Assembly (NCBI GenBank): GCA_021414085.1
Contig: JAIOPC010000002.1
Span: forward strand, 186,001-250,000
DNA: 64,000 nt
From: Actinomycetes bacterium
GTDB taxonomy: Bacteria; Actinomycetota; Acidimicrobiia; Acidimicrobiales; Ilumatobacteraceae
Direction: 5' to 3'
In this document: positions 48,724 to 58,200 of the stretch, piece by piece
How the letters are laid out: every line of letters starts with the position of its first letter
Numbering within the stretch: the first letter of the stretch is position 1
The notes under the pieces: model-generated
The model's database searches: none
Told to the model about the DNA's origin: nothing
Seen by the model: only the letters and a program-made list of their open reading frames with translations
Position numbers and translations under genes: made by a program

Positions 48724-50133
48724 TCACGCGTTGACGGAACGCTTTTCTTCCTCGACGCGAGCTGCTTCATCGGCAGCGCGAGCGTTTGCCTCAACCTTGG
48801 CCAGCACTGCATCAAGGTCAGACCGCTCGTATAGCCGACCGTCGGCGATGACCGCATTGACGAGTTGCGTATTTGCGATGTTCTCGAGTGGGTTGGCGGC
48901 GAGAAGCACAAGGTCGGCAAGCTTGGCGACCTCGACTGTCCCCAGCTCGTCGAGTATTCCGAAGAACTCAGCTGGGTTGTAGGTCGCTGAGAGCAGGACG
49001 TCGAAGATTGGCATTCCGGCAGCGACCATTTCTTCCAGTTCCTTGTGCAGCGAGTAGCCGGGCACCATGAAGATCGCGGCCGCGTCGGTACCACTGATGA
49101 TCGGCACACCGGCTTCGTGTAGCAATCGCAACAGCTCTTTTAGGTTGACGTAGAGCTGACCGCGATTGGCGATGAAGTCGTCTCCCAACAAGCCGAGAAA
49201 GCCGTCAAGCGAAGCGCGCCACGCACCACGCTCGGCGTTGGACAGATACTTGAATTCTTCGGCGTCAGGGAATGGGCCGCCACCTCCGTAGGTGGTGAGG
49301 ATCTTCATGCCGAAGAGCGATGGCATCTGCCACGTCCGATTAGCGGCCAGTGTCTTGAACAGAGCGGCGCACTTCGCATCGTCGCGCGACACTGCCGCAT
49401 CGAGCTGGCTCAGGATTTCCTGTCTGATGAAGGCGAGCTTCTCACCGGTCGCAACCGAAGCCGCGAGGTCTTCGAAGATCTCGGCCTCGCGCCCTGAGGA
49501 ACCCAGAACTATCGACAGCAGGTGTTCGAGGCTCTTGACCCCGGCTTCGGAAGCCTCGAGCGCGGTGATCTCGAAGGGGGAATGTCCGGCGAAGTCGAGA
49601 CCGAGGGCCTTTGATTCGTCAGCGATTGCGTAGAACGCCTCGCGACTGAGCAGCGAGTACACCTTAATGAAATCCACGCCGAGTTCCTTTTGGGCCCGGA
49701 CCGCCTGACGCGCACTCTCGGCATCGCGGACAACGATCGATTCGGTGTCGATGTCGGTCGAGCCATTCAGCCGACGTCCTGCCGCGTAGACGCGTGGACC
49801 GTCGAGCGTGCCGGCTGCGATCTCCGCACGAAACCGCTGAGTGACGGCGAAGTCGCCTGCCATATCGCGAATCCCGGTGATACCGGTGGCGAGCAGCAGC
49901 GGCATGTATTCGATTCCTGCGTCCCGACTCGCGTGGACATGGGTGTCCCAGAGGCCAGGCATCAGGTACTGGCCGGTTCCATCCACAACCTTCGTTCCGC
50001 TAGGAACCTCGACTTCGTCAGAAGGCCCCACTGCGGTGATGCGGTTGCCCGTGACGATCACCGTCGAATTGGGCTTTGGGTCGGAGCTGACCATGTCAAT
50101 CACGTTGACATTGGTGATCGCATACGTCATCAC
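48724..50133 (-). CDS. Amidohydrolase, imidazolonepropionase-like
   Basis: DGTGQYLMPGLWDTHVHAS; GVPIISGTDAAAIFMVPGYSLHKELEEMV; LADLVLLAANPLENI. Confidence 0.9.
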   Translation of the reverse strand: MMTYAITNVNVIDMVSSDPKPNSTVIVTGNRITAVGPSDEVEVPSGTKVVDGTGQYLMPGLWDTHVHASRDAGIEYMPLLLATGITGIRDMAGDFAVTQRFRAEIAAGTLDGPRVYAAGRRLNGSTDIDTESIVVRDAESARQAVRAQKELGVDFIKVYSLLSREAFYAIADESKALGLDFAGHSPFEITALEASEAGVKSLEHLLSIVLGSSGREAEIFEDLAASVATGEKLAFIRQEILSQLDAAVSRDDAKCAALFKTLAANRTWQMPSLFGMKILTTYGGGGPFPDAEEFKYLSNAERGAWRASLDGFLGLLGDDFIANRGQLYVNLKELLRLLHEAGVPIISGTDAAAIFMVPGYSLHKELEEMVAAGMPIFDVLLSATYNPAEFFGILDELGTVEVAKLADLVLLAANPLENIANTQLVNAVIADGRLYERSDLDAVLAKVEANARAADEAARVEEEKRSVNA

Positions 50134-50267
50134 GGTGCTCCCCTACTTGCGTTTGACCGAATTCAGTATACTTCATTGCCAAACATCGCTCGGCGGCGGT
50201 GAGGCGTCTTCAGCGGGTCCGATCGCGAACCGCGCCGTACACTCGCCCAGACGTTCATTCACAGTTC

Positions 50268-50339
50268 GCCGGGTTAGCTCAGTGGTAGAGCAACCGCCTT
50301 GTAAGCGGTAGGTCAAGGGTTCAACCCCCTTACCCGGCT
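50268..50339 (+). tRNA. tRNA-Thr (anticodon TGT)
   Basis: GCCGGGTTAGCTCAGTGGTAGAGCAACCGCCTTGTAAGCGGTAGGTCAAGGGTTCAACCCCCTTACCCGGCT folds as cloverleaf; anticodon loop CTTGTAA. Confidence 0.95.
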
Positions 50340-50370
50340 CAGAGTTTCGATCCGATCTAACCTCCGCACC

Positions 50371-51612
50371 ATGAAGCGCTTGTGGTCCTTGGTTTCGCTG
50401 GCTGCGCTTTCCTTCGCGTGTTCGCCGGCGTCCAGTTCATCGACTTCCGACGATGCCACCACCAACGCGGCGAGCAGCGCACCGACCACCGCGCCAGAGA
50501 TCACGATCGTGCCCACCACCACCACGCTGCCGACGGTGCAGCCGGGCACATACGACACCGCAACCGATCTCGCCGACTTCTTCGCGCAGTTCGGTGGCGA
50601 GGAAGCGTTCGGCCAACCAGCGGCCGCGGCCGTGACTACTTACCTGGGTGCGGAAGATGCATTGCGCGCCGGCGACCCCGCCGCGGCCGATGAGTTGCTC
50701 GATGCGTTGTGGCGCAAGTATCCAGTCGGCGACCCGAAGTGGTTCAACACGCCGTACTCGCCGCGTGGAGCGCACCTCGGCTCGCCAACCGCGTACTACG
50801 GACTGCGCATGCTCACCGAGGTCACAGACCAACTACTTGCTGGCGATGCGGCAGAGCCCGAGCACATTCGGTTGACCGTCGTGCTGGTTGGGTGCAGCGA
50901 GGGAACGCAGGCCACCACGGAAGAAGAACTCGACGCGGGCACCGGTGATCGAGTGCAGCTCACGCTCGACGAGAGCCTCAATGCCAACGCGGATGAATGG
51001 TTCGATCAGGCCACGTGGACGTTTCGGCAATACGTCAGCGCGATCACCGGCGGACAGTTGACCGTCGATCTCGGAATCGAACGCCTTCCCGACTTGTGTG
51101 TTCCGGTGGCGACCACGCGCGACGGCGTCGTTTCGAGCGCGGGCATGACCGACGACGCGTCGGTGTGGGATGCAATGCCCGCCGAGGTAACCGCAGCCAC
51201 CGACATGTGGTGGGTGCTGTACCCATCGGTCGTTCCGGCTGCGCGCGCGTTGGCCGACACACAGTTCGTCACCGATGGAATGGGATTACATCCTTCAGGC
51301 GCGCCGGTGTTCACCAGCGACGACTTGTGGGTCGTGCGCAAGCCTGCGCAACTCGGTGAAGGCGAGTACACATCGGTAGAGCGGCGCACCTACTTCGCGC
51401 AGTGGATGCAGACCGAGTTCTTCCATCACCTGTTCCGTGCGTACCCCGAGTTCGAACTGGAAGTGGAAGGCAACGACTGGTTCGATCTCGACAATTGGCC
51501 CGACGATTTCGTTGGCGTCATGGAACCCGACTACTTCGCCGAGGCTCTACACAAACGCCTACTAACCGCCGACGTACCGCTGTCGGAGAAGTTGCAGGTA
51601 CCGAAGCAGTAG
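50371..51612 (+). CDS. Secreted lipoprotein, hypothetical
   Basis: MKRLWSLVSLAALSFACSPASSSS lipobox; Thr-rich linker. Confidence 0.65.
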   Translation: MKRLWSLVSLAALSFACSPASSSSTSDDATTNAASSAPTTAPEITIVPTTTTLPTVQPGTYDTATDLADFFAQFGGEEAFGQPAAAAVTTYLGAEDALRAGDPAAADELLDALWRKYPVGDPKWFNTPYSPRGAHLGSPTAYYGLRMLTEVTDQLLAGDAAEPEHIRLTVVLVGCSEGTQATTEEELDAGTGDRVQLTLDESLNANADEWFDQATWTFRQYVSAITGGQLTVDLGIERLPDLCVPVATTRDGVVSSAGMTDDASVWDAMPAEVTAATDMWWVLYPSVVPAARALADTQFVTDGMGLHPSGAPVFTSDDLWVVRKPAQLGEGEYTSVERRTYFAQWMQTEFFHHLFRAYPEFELEVEGNDWFDLDNWPDDFVGVMEPDYFAEALHKRLLTADVPLSEKLQVPKQ

Positions 51613-51616
51613 CGGC

Positions 51617-54214
51617 TCAGCCGCCCGCTTGCGCGAAGTGCGGTGTCAGCAACTCGCGACGCAGCGCCACCAGTTTTGGCGACGGCTCGGCCGCGGCCCA
51701 TGGATCGGCGACCAACGCGCGCTCGTAACTTTCCCACTCGTGACGAACGCCGGCCAGGTCGCCGTTGCGGGCCTGCGAGCGCATACGCAGCGCGATCAAT
51801 TCCTCGTGACCGGGCAGGACGTGTAGACCTTTGCCAGTTGCCCAAAACACGCCGTCGACATCGCCGAGCGACAAGTAGTGATTCGCCAACTCAATCGCCG
51901 CGCCAGTCGCCAACAGCACGAGCGACGAAGTGATGCCCTCAGCGTCGGGCCACAGATATCCAGTACCAGCAAACGGCATTCCCGCGACCAACTCCAAGCC
52001 GGGTCGCAGAACGTCGATCGCATCGAGTGCCGGCAAACCGCGCGCGTGCTCGACTCGCGCGCCAAGCAGTTCGGCATCGGTGACGACGCCAGTGTGAAGC
52101 GGAAGATCCTCCGTCAACGTGCGCGCGACCCACTCCTCACCGTCAGGCGGAGCCACCGCTCGCGCCAGTGCCCGGCGCGCATCGCTGACGACGTTCGCGA
52201 AGGTTGCGTCGCGCACATCGAGATCCCACAACGCGGTGCGTGCGGCATTGCGCGTCGGTCGGCGGCGGTGCTGACTCAACCACACCACCAACTCCAGCGC
52301 CTTCGATCGTTCGAACTCAGCCGCAACGTTGTCGCGCGACGCCACATCAACCTGACCCAGAACACGCACCATGAGTGTCCAGTCGGCCTCAACGAAGCGC
52401 ATCGACGCACTCAACCGTCGCGGTTCGACTCGGTCGACGGCGACGGGCTCAACCGCTCCACCACCCAGCAGGTCATTGACGGCCGCAACATCAGCGGACT
52501 CGCAGCCGATCGGCGCCAGCCGTACGCCAATGGGTTCGACAATGTGGGAGTCGCCGTCGGCGCGTACCTGCCACCGAGTTCCCGGGGCGTCAACGGCGAC
52601 ATCGACCATCGCCGCCAGACCACGCCCTGGCGCGCTCAGTGTCGCCAGATGCGAGAGTTCGCTGGCTTCGTGAGGGCCGGCCGCGATCACGATCGCCGGT
52701 TCCCACGCCTCGCCGCCGACACCCGTCACGCGCAACGAGAACGTCGAACTCGCGCGGCTGGCAGTCATCGTGCTGCCCAACGCCACCGTCGCCGCGTCGA
52801 GCGCTGCGTCCAACGAATCGACCTGCTCGACACCGCCGTCCTCGAGCAGTGCATCGCCCACGCCCACGGTGAACATGCGCACTGTCTCCAGAAAAGGTGA
52901 AACTGCCAGCGTCGCGGCGGCGTGACGGAGGATCGCCGTCGAGTGCGGCGAGACGACGGAGAGCACGCCCACCGCCTCTAAGTCAACAAACAACTCGCCA
53001 CCATTTGCCACCCCGCCAAGGTGCACCATCGCCGGACAGGGCTGCGCGCATAAACGCGCACGGGCGGTCAAGTCTTCCAACGGCGTCTCCGCCGCGAGTC
53101 GCCAGGTGTTGGCATGCAGGTCGAGTTGCCATCTGGAATCGCTTGGTGTCGCCGAACCGCGGAGAAACAAGCACACCTCACCAAAGTCCCCGAGTAGCGC
53201 AGCGAGAATCACCGCACCCTGTGCTGCAAGATCAGCGGCCGCCGAGCGCAGCGCGACGTCGAGTCGAGCCAAACGCTCTGGTCCGGCCACCGCACGCAGC
53301 ACTTTCTCGGTTTGAGCCTGCAACATTGTGGGCGTTGCCAATCGGGTACCGACTACGGCAGCGCGCCACTGGCGGCGGCGGCGTGACTCGAGCATGCCGA
53401 CGGCGCCAGCCGAAAGCAGCAACGCGGTTCCGAGACCGGCGACATACGACGACAAAGCCGACGGCCCCTCGGTCGTCGACGTCGGCGCAGGTGTATCCGC
53501 TGGCAGCACCTCAACCTCGGCGGCGACTGCGACGACCTCAGGTGTGATCGGCGCAACGATCGCTGGCTCCGGAACCAGGGTGTCGTCGAGCACAATCGAC
53601 TCACCCGGCCACAGCATCGCGGGATCGCGGTGCCCAAGCAGCGGGTGGTTGATCGCCACCAACTCGTTCGTGTAATCCAACACCTCACGCGAGGTCGGCT
53701 CTCGCTGCAGTGACACAGCGAGTTGCTGATCAGCGATGTCCCAATAACAGTCACCGGCAACTACTTGATGAGTTGCGGCGGACGGCAACACGGTCGCGCG
53801 CCCCGCAGCGGCAACAAGCCGCGTGCCTGGCACCAGAGTGCCGAGCGCGGCGGTAGCAGTCACCGACGAGAACGCGATGAAGCGCATCAACTGGCGTATC
53901 CATCGATCTGGGCCGTGCGGCAACGGCCGGAGCGTCGCGGATGGACCAGCGAACCGGCACTTAATGATGTGCAGCAACTCAGCTAGCGCGGTCAGCACAA
54001 ACCAGGACCACAACACTGTGAAGAGGGCGGCCCCAATTGCGAGCACGAGGTCCGCGTCGACTGAATTGTGGCGCCACGCATCTCGGATCTGGCTCGCGCT
54101 TGGAAGCGGGAACCCCACCAACCTTCTCAACGCAACCGGAACACCGATCGTCAGTCCGAGTAGCAGCACCAATGCCATTGCACGCAACGCTCCGCGGCGC
54201 AGTCTCATCATCAC
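51617..54214 (-). CDS. Multi-domain membrane protein with LysM and C-terminal BTAD/SARP-like domain
   Basis: N-terminal TMs; HQVVAGDCYWDIADQQL...NHPLLGHRDPAMLWPGESIVLDD (LysM); C-terminal WLSQHRRRPTRNAARTALWD...NVVSDARRALA...LVALRRELL (BTAD-like). Confidence 0.8.
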   Translation of the reverse strand: MMMRLRRGALRAMALVLLLGLTIGVPVALRRLVGFPLPSASQIRDAWRHNSVDADLVLAIGAALFTVLWSWFVLTALAELLHIIKCRFAGPSATLRPLPHGPDRWIRQLMRFIAFSSVTATAALGTLVPGTRLVAAAGRATVLPSAATHQVVAGDCYWDIADQQLAVSLQREPTSREVLDYTNELVAINHPLLGHRDPAMLWPGESIVLDDTLVPEPAIVAPITPEVVAVAAEVEVLPADTPAPTSTTEGPSALSSYVAGLGTALLLSAGAVGMLESRRRRQWRAAVVGTRLATPTMLQAQTEKVLRAVAGPERLARLDVALRSAAADLAAQGAVILAALLGDFGEVCLFLRGSATPSDSRWQLDLHANTWRLAAETPLEDLTARARLCAQPCPAMVHLGGVANGGELFVDLEAVGVLSVVSPHSTAILRHAAATLAVSPFLETVRMFTVGVGDALLEDGGVEQVDSLDAALDAATVALGSTMTASRASSTFSLRVTGVGGEAWEPAIVIAAGPHEASELSHLATLSAPGRGLAAMVDVAVDAPGTRWQVRADGDSHIVEPIGVRLAPIGCESADVAAVNDLLGGGAVEPVAVDRVEPRRLSASMRFVEADWTLMVRVLGQVDVASRDNVAAEFERSKALELVVWLSQHRRRPTRNAARTALWDLDVRDATFANVVSDARRALARAVAPPDGEEWVARTLTEDLPLHTGVVTDAELLGARVEHARGLPALDAIDVLRPGLELVAGMPFAGTGYLWPDAEGITSSLVLLATGAAIELANHYLSLGDVDGVFWATGKGLHVLPGHEELIALRMRSQARNGDLAGVRHEWESYERALVADPWAAAEPSPKLVALRRELLTPHFAQAGG

Positions 54215-54226
54215 GTCCTCACACTC

Positions 54227-54619
54227 CTAGTCGGAGTACGCAACGCGGGCCGTGCCCGTCGCGCGCACCGTCATCGTTTCTTGACCACCGAGAATCAGGA
54301 ACACCGTCGATCGATGCTCCGTCACCGTGACGGTGACGAAGTCGACACCGACCTCGACCTCGATATCGGTTACTGCAACACCCGCACGGCTCGCATAACC
54401 GATTGCCGCTTCACGCGCCGTCTCGCGATCGAACCCACTCACTGGCGTGGCGGTCGAAACAGCGGCGCGGGCCGCGGCCTCGGCGGTGTTCGACGCATGA
54501 CGCCTAGCCACCATGGCGCGCCCGCCGTCGACGATGAGTCCGGCACCGGCAAGTGCGATCACCAACAGCATCATCATGACGACGGAGATCGCACCCGAAT
54601 CCTTCCTGTCACGACTCAT
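54227..54619 (-). CDS. TadG-like pilus assembly protein
   Basis: DSGAISVVMMMLLVIALAGAGLIVDGGRAMVARRHASNTAEAAARAA. Confidence 0.8.
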   Translation of the reverse strand: MSRDRKDSGAISVVMMMLLVIALAGAGLIVDGGRAMVARRHASNTAEAAARAAVSTATPVSGFDRETAREAAIGYASRAGVAVTDIEVEVGVDFVTVTVTEHRSTVFLILGGQETMTVRATGTARVAYSD

Positions 54620-55053
54620 CGCTGGTACCTGTCGATCGGTTGCGTATCCGTCATCGCGACAGTTCGTGACCCTGGCGACCACACACCGGTGAGCGACTGG
54701 TTACGCACCGTGCAGCTGACGTCGACGGTCACCGAGCCGCCCTGCCACGAACCAGATGGCGAAGGGTCCCACGACATCACAACTGTCGGTCCGCCCACGC
54801 ACCGCGTCTGGAGTCCGTACACATCAACCGCCGCCAGCGCTGCTGCTTGTGCGGCGTTCGGATCAGGAGCCATCGACGCCGAACGCGCCGCGCTTTGCGC
54901 AGCGTTGGCAACTTGCACCCCCGCCGCATGAAGGCGTCCTACGAAACCCAGAAACGCCACGACCGCCAGACAGAAGACGAGTAAGTACATCATCTCCACC
55001 GGCGTAGCGATACCGGCGTCGTTTCCGCGGCGATGAGCGGCGAGCGGCATCAC
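54616..55053 (-). CDS. TadE-family pilus protein
   Basis: DAGIATPVEMMYLLVFCLAVVAFLGFVGRLHAAGVQVANAAQSAARSASMA. Confidence 0.8.
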   Translation of the reverse strand: MMPLAAHRRGNDAGIATPVEMMYLLVFCLAVVAFLGFVGRLHAAGVQVANAAQSAARSASMAPDPNAAQAAALAAVDVYGLQTRCVGGPTVVMSWDPSPSGSWQGGSVTVDVSCTVRNQSLTGVWSPGSRTVAMTDTQPIDRYQR

Positions 55054-55388
55054 TGTTCCTTCGGTGCCGATTCGCTCACGCGCACCGTGAACCCGAGCGC
55101 TCCGGCCAGGACGCCAGGGGTACTCCCAGAAACAGTGACGGTGACGATTAGGCCATCAGTGCATGACACGTTCACGTCGCGCGCCCAAGACCCAGCGGAT
55201 TCGCGCACCGACATTTGCGCGGCCTCGATGCCGTCGGCGCACGTGCCATCGAAGGCCGCCGCCACACGCGCACCTTCTGCTGCCGCTTCGTTGTAGACGT
55301 TGCGGCCGTGCCAATACGTGGCGGTGTCGAACACCAGCAACAACGCGAACAAAACGGCGATCATGCCGAACAACATCTGGATCGACAC
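55050..55388 (-). CDS. TadE-like pilus protein (start estimated)
   Basis: VSIQMLFGMIAVLFALLLVFDTATYWHGRNVYNEAAAEGARVAAA. Confidence 0.75.
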   Translation of the reverse strand: MSIQMLFGMIAVLFALLLVFDTATYWHGRNVYNEAAAEGARVAAAFDGTCADGIEAAQMSVRESAGSWARDVNVSCTDGLIVTVTVSGSTPGVLAGALGFTVRVSESAPKEQ

Positions 55389-55411
55389 ATCAACGGCGCC
55401 GACGTCGTGCG

Positions 55412-55645
55412 CTACGGGCCTACCGGGTCGGGCACGTTGTCCTTTGCCTGATTGAACTTGGCCGTGAAGAAGGTCGTCGCGGCGATGGCCACCACAATTC
55501 CAACCGCCAACCAGATCATCTTGGTGACCGCTTCGTCGACGCCGTCTTCCTCGTCGCGCGAGCGCCACGCCTGCTGCATGCGCCAACGCAGGTCGCCGCA
55601 CATCACCTGCCACCGCACTGCCAGTGGAAGTAGTTGCTGATTCAT
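55412..55645 (-). CDS. Small membrane protein in Flp pilin position
   Basis: VDEAVTKMIWLAVGIVVAIAATTFFTAKFNQAKD between tadC and tadE genes. Confidence 0.55.
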   Translation of the reverse strand: MNQQLLPLAVRWQVMCGDLRWRMQQAWRSRDEEDGVDEAVTKMIWLAVGIVVAIAATTFFTAKFNQAKDNVPDPVGP

Positions 55646-55692
55646 TGCTGCCCGTCCTTTTCTGCTTGTTGATGAGGTTGCACTTCTCCGAC

Positions 55693-56562
55693 CTAGCCAC
55701 CAAACGCCTCGCTGATGCGCTGCGCCAACGGATAGGCCAAGAACACGATGGTGGTGACAACGAACCCCACCGTCGGCCCGGAGAGATTCGCGTTTGCTTT
55801 GTCGGCTGCGCGCTCGAGATCATCGAGCGCTTTGGCGCGCATCGCTTCCGACAGCGTCGCCACGGTTTCGCCGATCGACACGCCCTGTACACCTTGGCGT
55901 TCGATGCTGGCGGCCAGCTCGCTGATTTCGCGGACGTCGTAGTCGCGGCCGAACTCGTCGAGTGCCTCCCATACGGCGACACCTCGTTGGGGTGCCGCTG
56001 AAATGTGCTGACGCAATGTGTCGAAGGACTCACTTGCCCCGACTGCGAGAGCAAACGAGATTGCCTCTTCAACGCTTTGATCTGTGGTCAGCCCAACGGC
56101 CACGAGTTGCACGAAGTCGTTCGATGCTCGACGTATCTCGCGGCGCTGGCGGTCGATCTTGCTGGCGACATCGTTCAGCGAAACCCAACCGGCCAGCAAT
56201 GCACACGACACTGCGAAGATCGGCCAAACAGGCGACAACGCAAGCGCGCCAAGCGACATCAGTGCCGCCACTCCGGCAAGTACGGCGAACAACATCACGC
56301 CGGCCGCGACTATCACCTTTGTCACGACTGCGGCCGGTGTGAGTTGCACGATCGGCAATCCACTCCCGAAGCGCTTTGCAACCCATCGTCCGAGCCCGCC
56401 TGCCGCCACGGAGTCGGTCCACGCAGTTCTTCCGTCGGTGCCTTGCATGCGCCCACGAGCGATAGCCAACGATCGCGGTGCGCGGCGAAACGAGAACACA
56501 ACACACCAGCAGCCAGCTGCCGTGATCACGCCAACGAGTGCTCCGACCTGAAGGGGATTCAT
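55693..56562 (-). CDS. tadC: Type II secretion system F-domain protein TadC
   Basis: MNPLQVGALVGVITAAG...SFDTLRQHISAAPQRGVAVWEALDEFGRDYDVREISELAASIERQGVQGVSIGETVATLSEAMRAKALDDLERAADKANA. Confidence 0.9.
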   Translation of the reverse strand: MNPLQVGALVGVITAAGCWCVVFSFRRAPRSLAIARGRMQGTDGRTAWTDSVAAGGLGRWVAKRFGSGLPIVQLTPAAVVTKVIVAAGVMLFAVLAGVAALMSLGALALSPVWPIFAVSCALLAGWVSLNDVASKIDRQRREIRRASNDFVQLVAVGLTTDQSVEEAISFALAVGASESFDTLRQHISAAPQRGVAVWEALDEFGRDYDVREISELAASIERQGVQGVSIGETVATLSEAMRAKALDDLERAADKANANLSGPTVGFVVTTIVFLAYPLAQRISEAFGG

Positions 56563-57443
56563 TGCGTTGCCACCCGCTCGGCCGCCAGTCGATAGCGAGT
56601 CGGCGACTCGTAACGACACAGCGATCGCAGCCACAGCACACAGCCCAGCCACAGGCTGAGTGGCAACAAGAGCACGACTTGGCCAACCGCAGTGTTGTAA
56701 GGATCGAGCAGCCCACCCGCGGCGAAGCGCAGGTAAGTAACCAACAGCCCGCCAATCACCACCAGGCGTTTCATGCTCGACTGATACACGGCGCGAGTTC
56801 TGTCGATGCGCTCACGCGCTGTGACCTCGTATCGGGCTGCGGCCGCGAGGGAGTTCACTGTGCCGTACAGCCGACCGGCGCCAGTCGAACCACCAATCAC
56901 CAAGCAGATCGCAGCAATCGCTGCGTCGGCGGTGGGATGTGCAAGCTCCTCCGCCAGATCCGCCAGGGCATTCTCGGTCCGGTAACCCTGTCGACGACGC
57001 TGCGTGAAGTGCTGTAGCGCTCCGGTGATTGCCGCCGGCGGGCGAAGTGCCACTTGCTCGAGCGCCTCTTCAGCACCGACAGCGGATCCGCGCAGCGTGT
57101 CGCGTAAGTCTTCCAACCACTTTGCGATTCCCTCGATACGCCGACGTTCGTCGTCGGCTCGCTGATCGTGAAGCAGGCGCTTCCAGGAGAAGACCATCGC
57201 CGCGACCAACAACGAGAGCATGAGCCAACGAGTCGCAAGCAGCACAAGGAAGCCGGTTGCTGTGGCGAGAAGTACGCGATTGCCGTTGATGCTGAATGCG
57301 CTCGACGCGACTCTGTTTGTGGCTGCGAGTGAAATTGAGCGTGGCGTCTCGGTAGCTGCACGGCCCACCGCAAAGGTTGCGGCGCCGAGCAGCAAGCACA
57401 CCGCCAGCGCAATCGCTGTTGGAGGCACGACTGTGGCGAGCAC
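56559..57443 (-). CDS. tadB: Type II secretion system F-domain protein TadB
   Basis: IEGIAKWLEDLRDTLRGSAVGAEEALEQVALRPPAAITGALQHFTQRRRQGYRTENALADLAEELAHPTADAAIAAI. Confidence 0.88.
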   Translation of the reverse strand: MLATVVPPTAIALAVCLLLGAATFAVGRAATETPRSISLAATNRVASSAFSINGNRVLLATATGFLVLLATRWLMLSLLVAAMVFSWKRLLHDQRADDERRRIEGIAKWLEDLRDTLRGSAVGAEEALEQVALRPPAAITGALQHFTQRRRQGYRTENALADLAEELAHPTADAAIAAICLVIGGSTGAGRLYGTVNSLAAAARYEVTARERIDRTRAVYQSSMKRLVVIGGLLVTYLRFAAGGLLDPYNTAVGQVVLLLPLSLWLGCVLWLRSLCRYESPTRYRLAAERVATQ

Positions 57444-57446
57444 AGC

Positions 57447-58140
57447 TCAGACTCCAACCAACGCGCAATCGAGACCCGCGCGAAGGGGTCGGTGAGTATC
57501 GCCTGCGCCGTGCCACCAGTCGGTAGTGAAGCCAACGTCGGCTGCGAGCAGGCGCTCAAGCATCGCCCTCTGTGGTTCGCTTGCTGGACGCGCCCGACCA
57601 TCGACACTGTCGGGTCGGCTGGAGAAGAGTCGATGCATGATGAATCGTGCGCCGTCTTCCTCCACCGACGGCGCAACAATCTCCGTCACGTAACGCCCCG
57701 TGCGGTTGTTGCCGGTGACGTGCACCACAAGATCGACGCTGCGATACACCTGCCAGCGCGCCATACGCAGCTCGATCTGATGGTGGTACGCGATGAGTTC
57801 GGCCAATCGCTCGATTCCATCCTTCGCCGAGCCGCCGTGCACCGTCGCCATCGCGCCTTGCCCGATCGACATCGCCTGCACCAGCGCGCCGCCTTCAGCG
57901 CCGCGGACCTCGCCGACGACGATCCAATCGGCACGCGTGCGCAAGGCCGGGACCATCATGTCGTGACAGGAGATGCCAACCCCGTCGGACGTGCTCGGCA
58001 CGCGCGCTTGGTAGGCGTGCACGAACCGATGGCGACCCATGCTCGCCAAGTTCAATTCGAAATCCGTCTCGACCGTGACGATGACATCATCGATGTCGAC
58101 TTCGGCGACCAACGAACGTAGAAGCGTCGTCTTCCCGACA
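57447..58140 (-). pseudogene. tadA: 3' part of tadA/cpaF pilus ATPase, interrupted at the Walker A motif by the mobile element
   Basis: VGKTTLLRSLVAEVDIDDVIVTVETDFELNLASMGRHR...IVVGEVRGAEGGALVQAMSIGQGAMATVHGGSAKDGIERLAELI; sequence upstream of VGKTT is not TadA and no start exists. Confidence 0.88.
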
Positions 58141-58200
58141 TTGTATTTAGACACCCGCTCAGACTAGAATCCCTTATGAATCAGCCCGAAAGGCCACAAC

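Noticed and set aside
50268-50339. tRNA-Thr as an integration site for the mobile element
   Set aside because: No integrase adjacent and no duplicated tRNA 3' end seen; the element junction is clearly at tadA.
51878-53547. Plus-strand ORFs of 340 and 216 aa
   Set aside because: Arg-rich, antisense to the LysM-BTAD gene; composition typical of spurious high-GC frames.
55646-56072. N-terminal part of the 340-aa ORF 55050..56072 as a fused TadE protein
   Set aside because: The upstream part overlaps tadC and the small pilin-like gene in another frame; only the C-terminal 112 aa are TadE-like.
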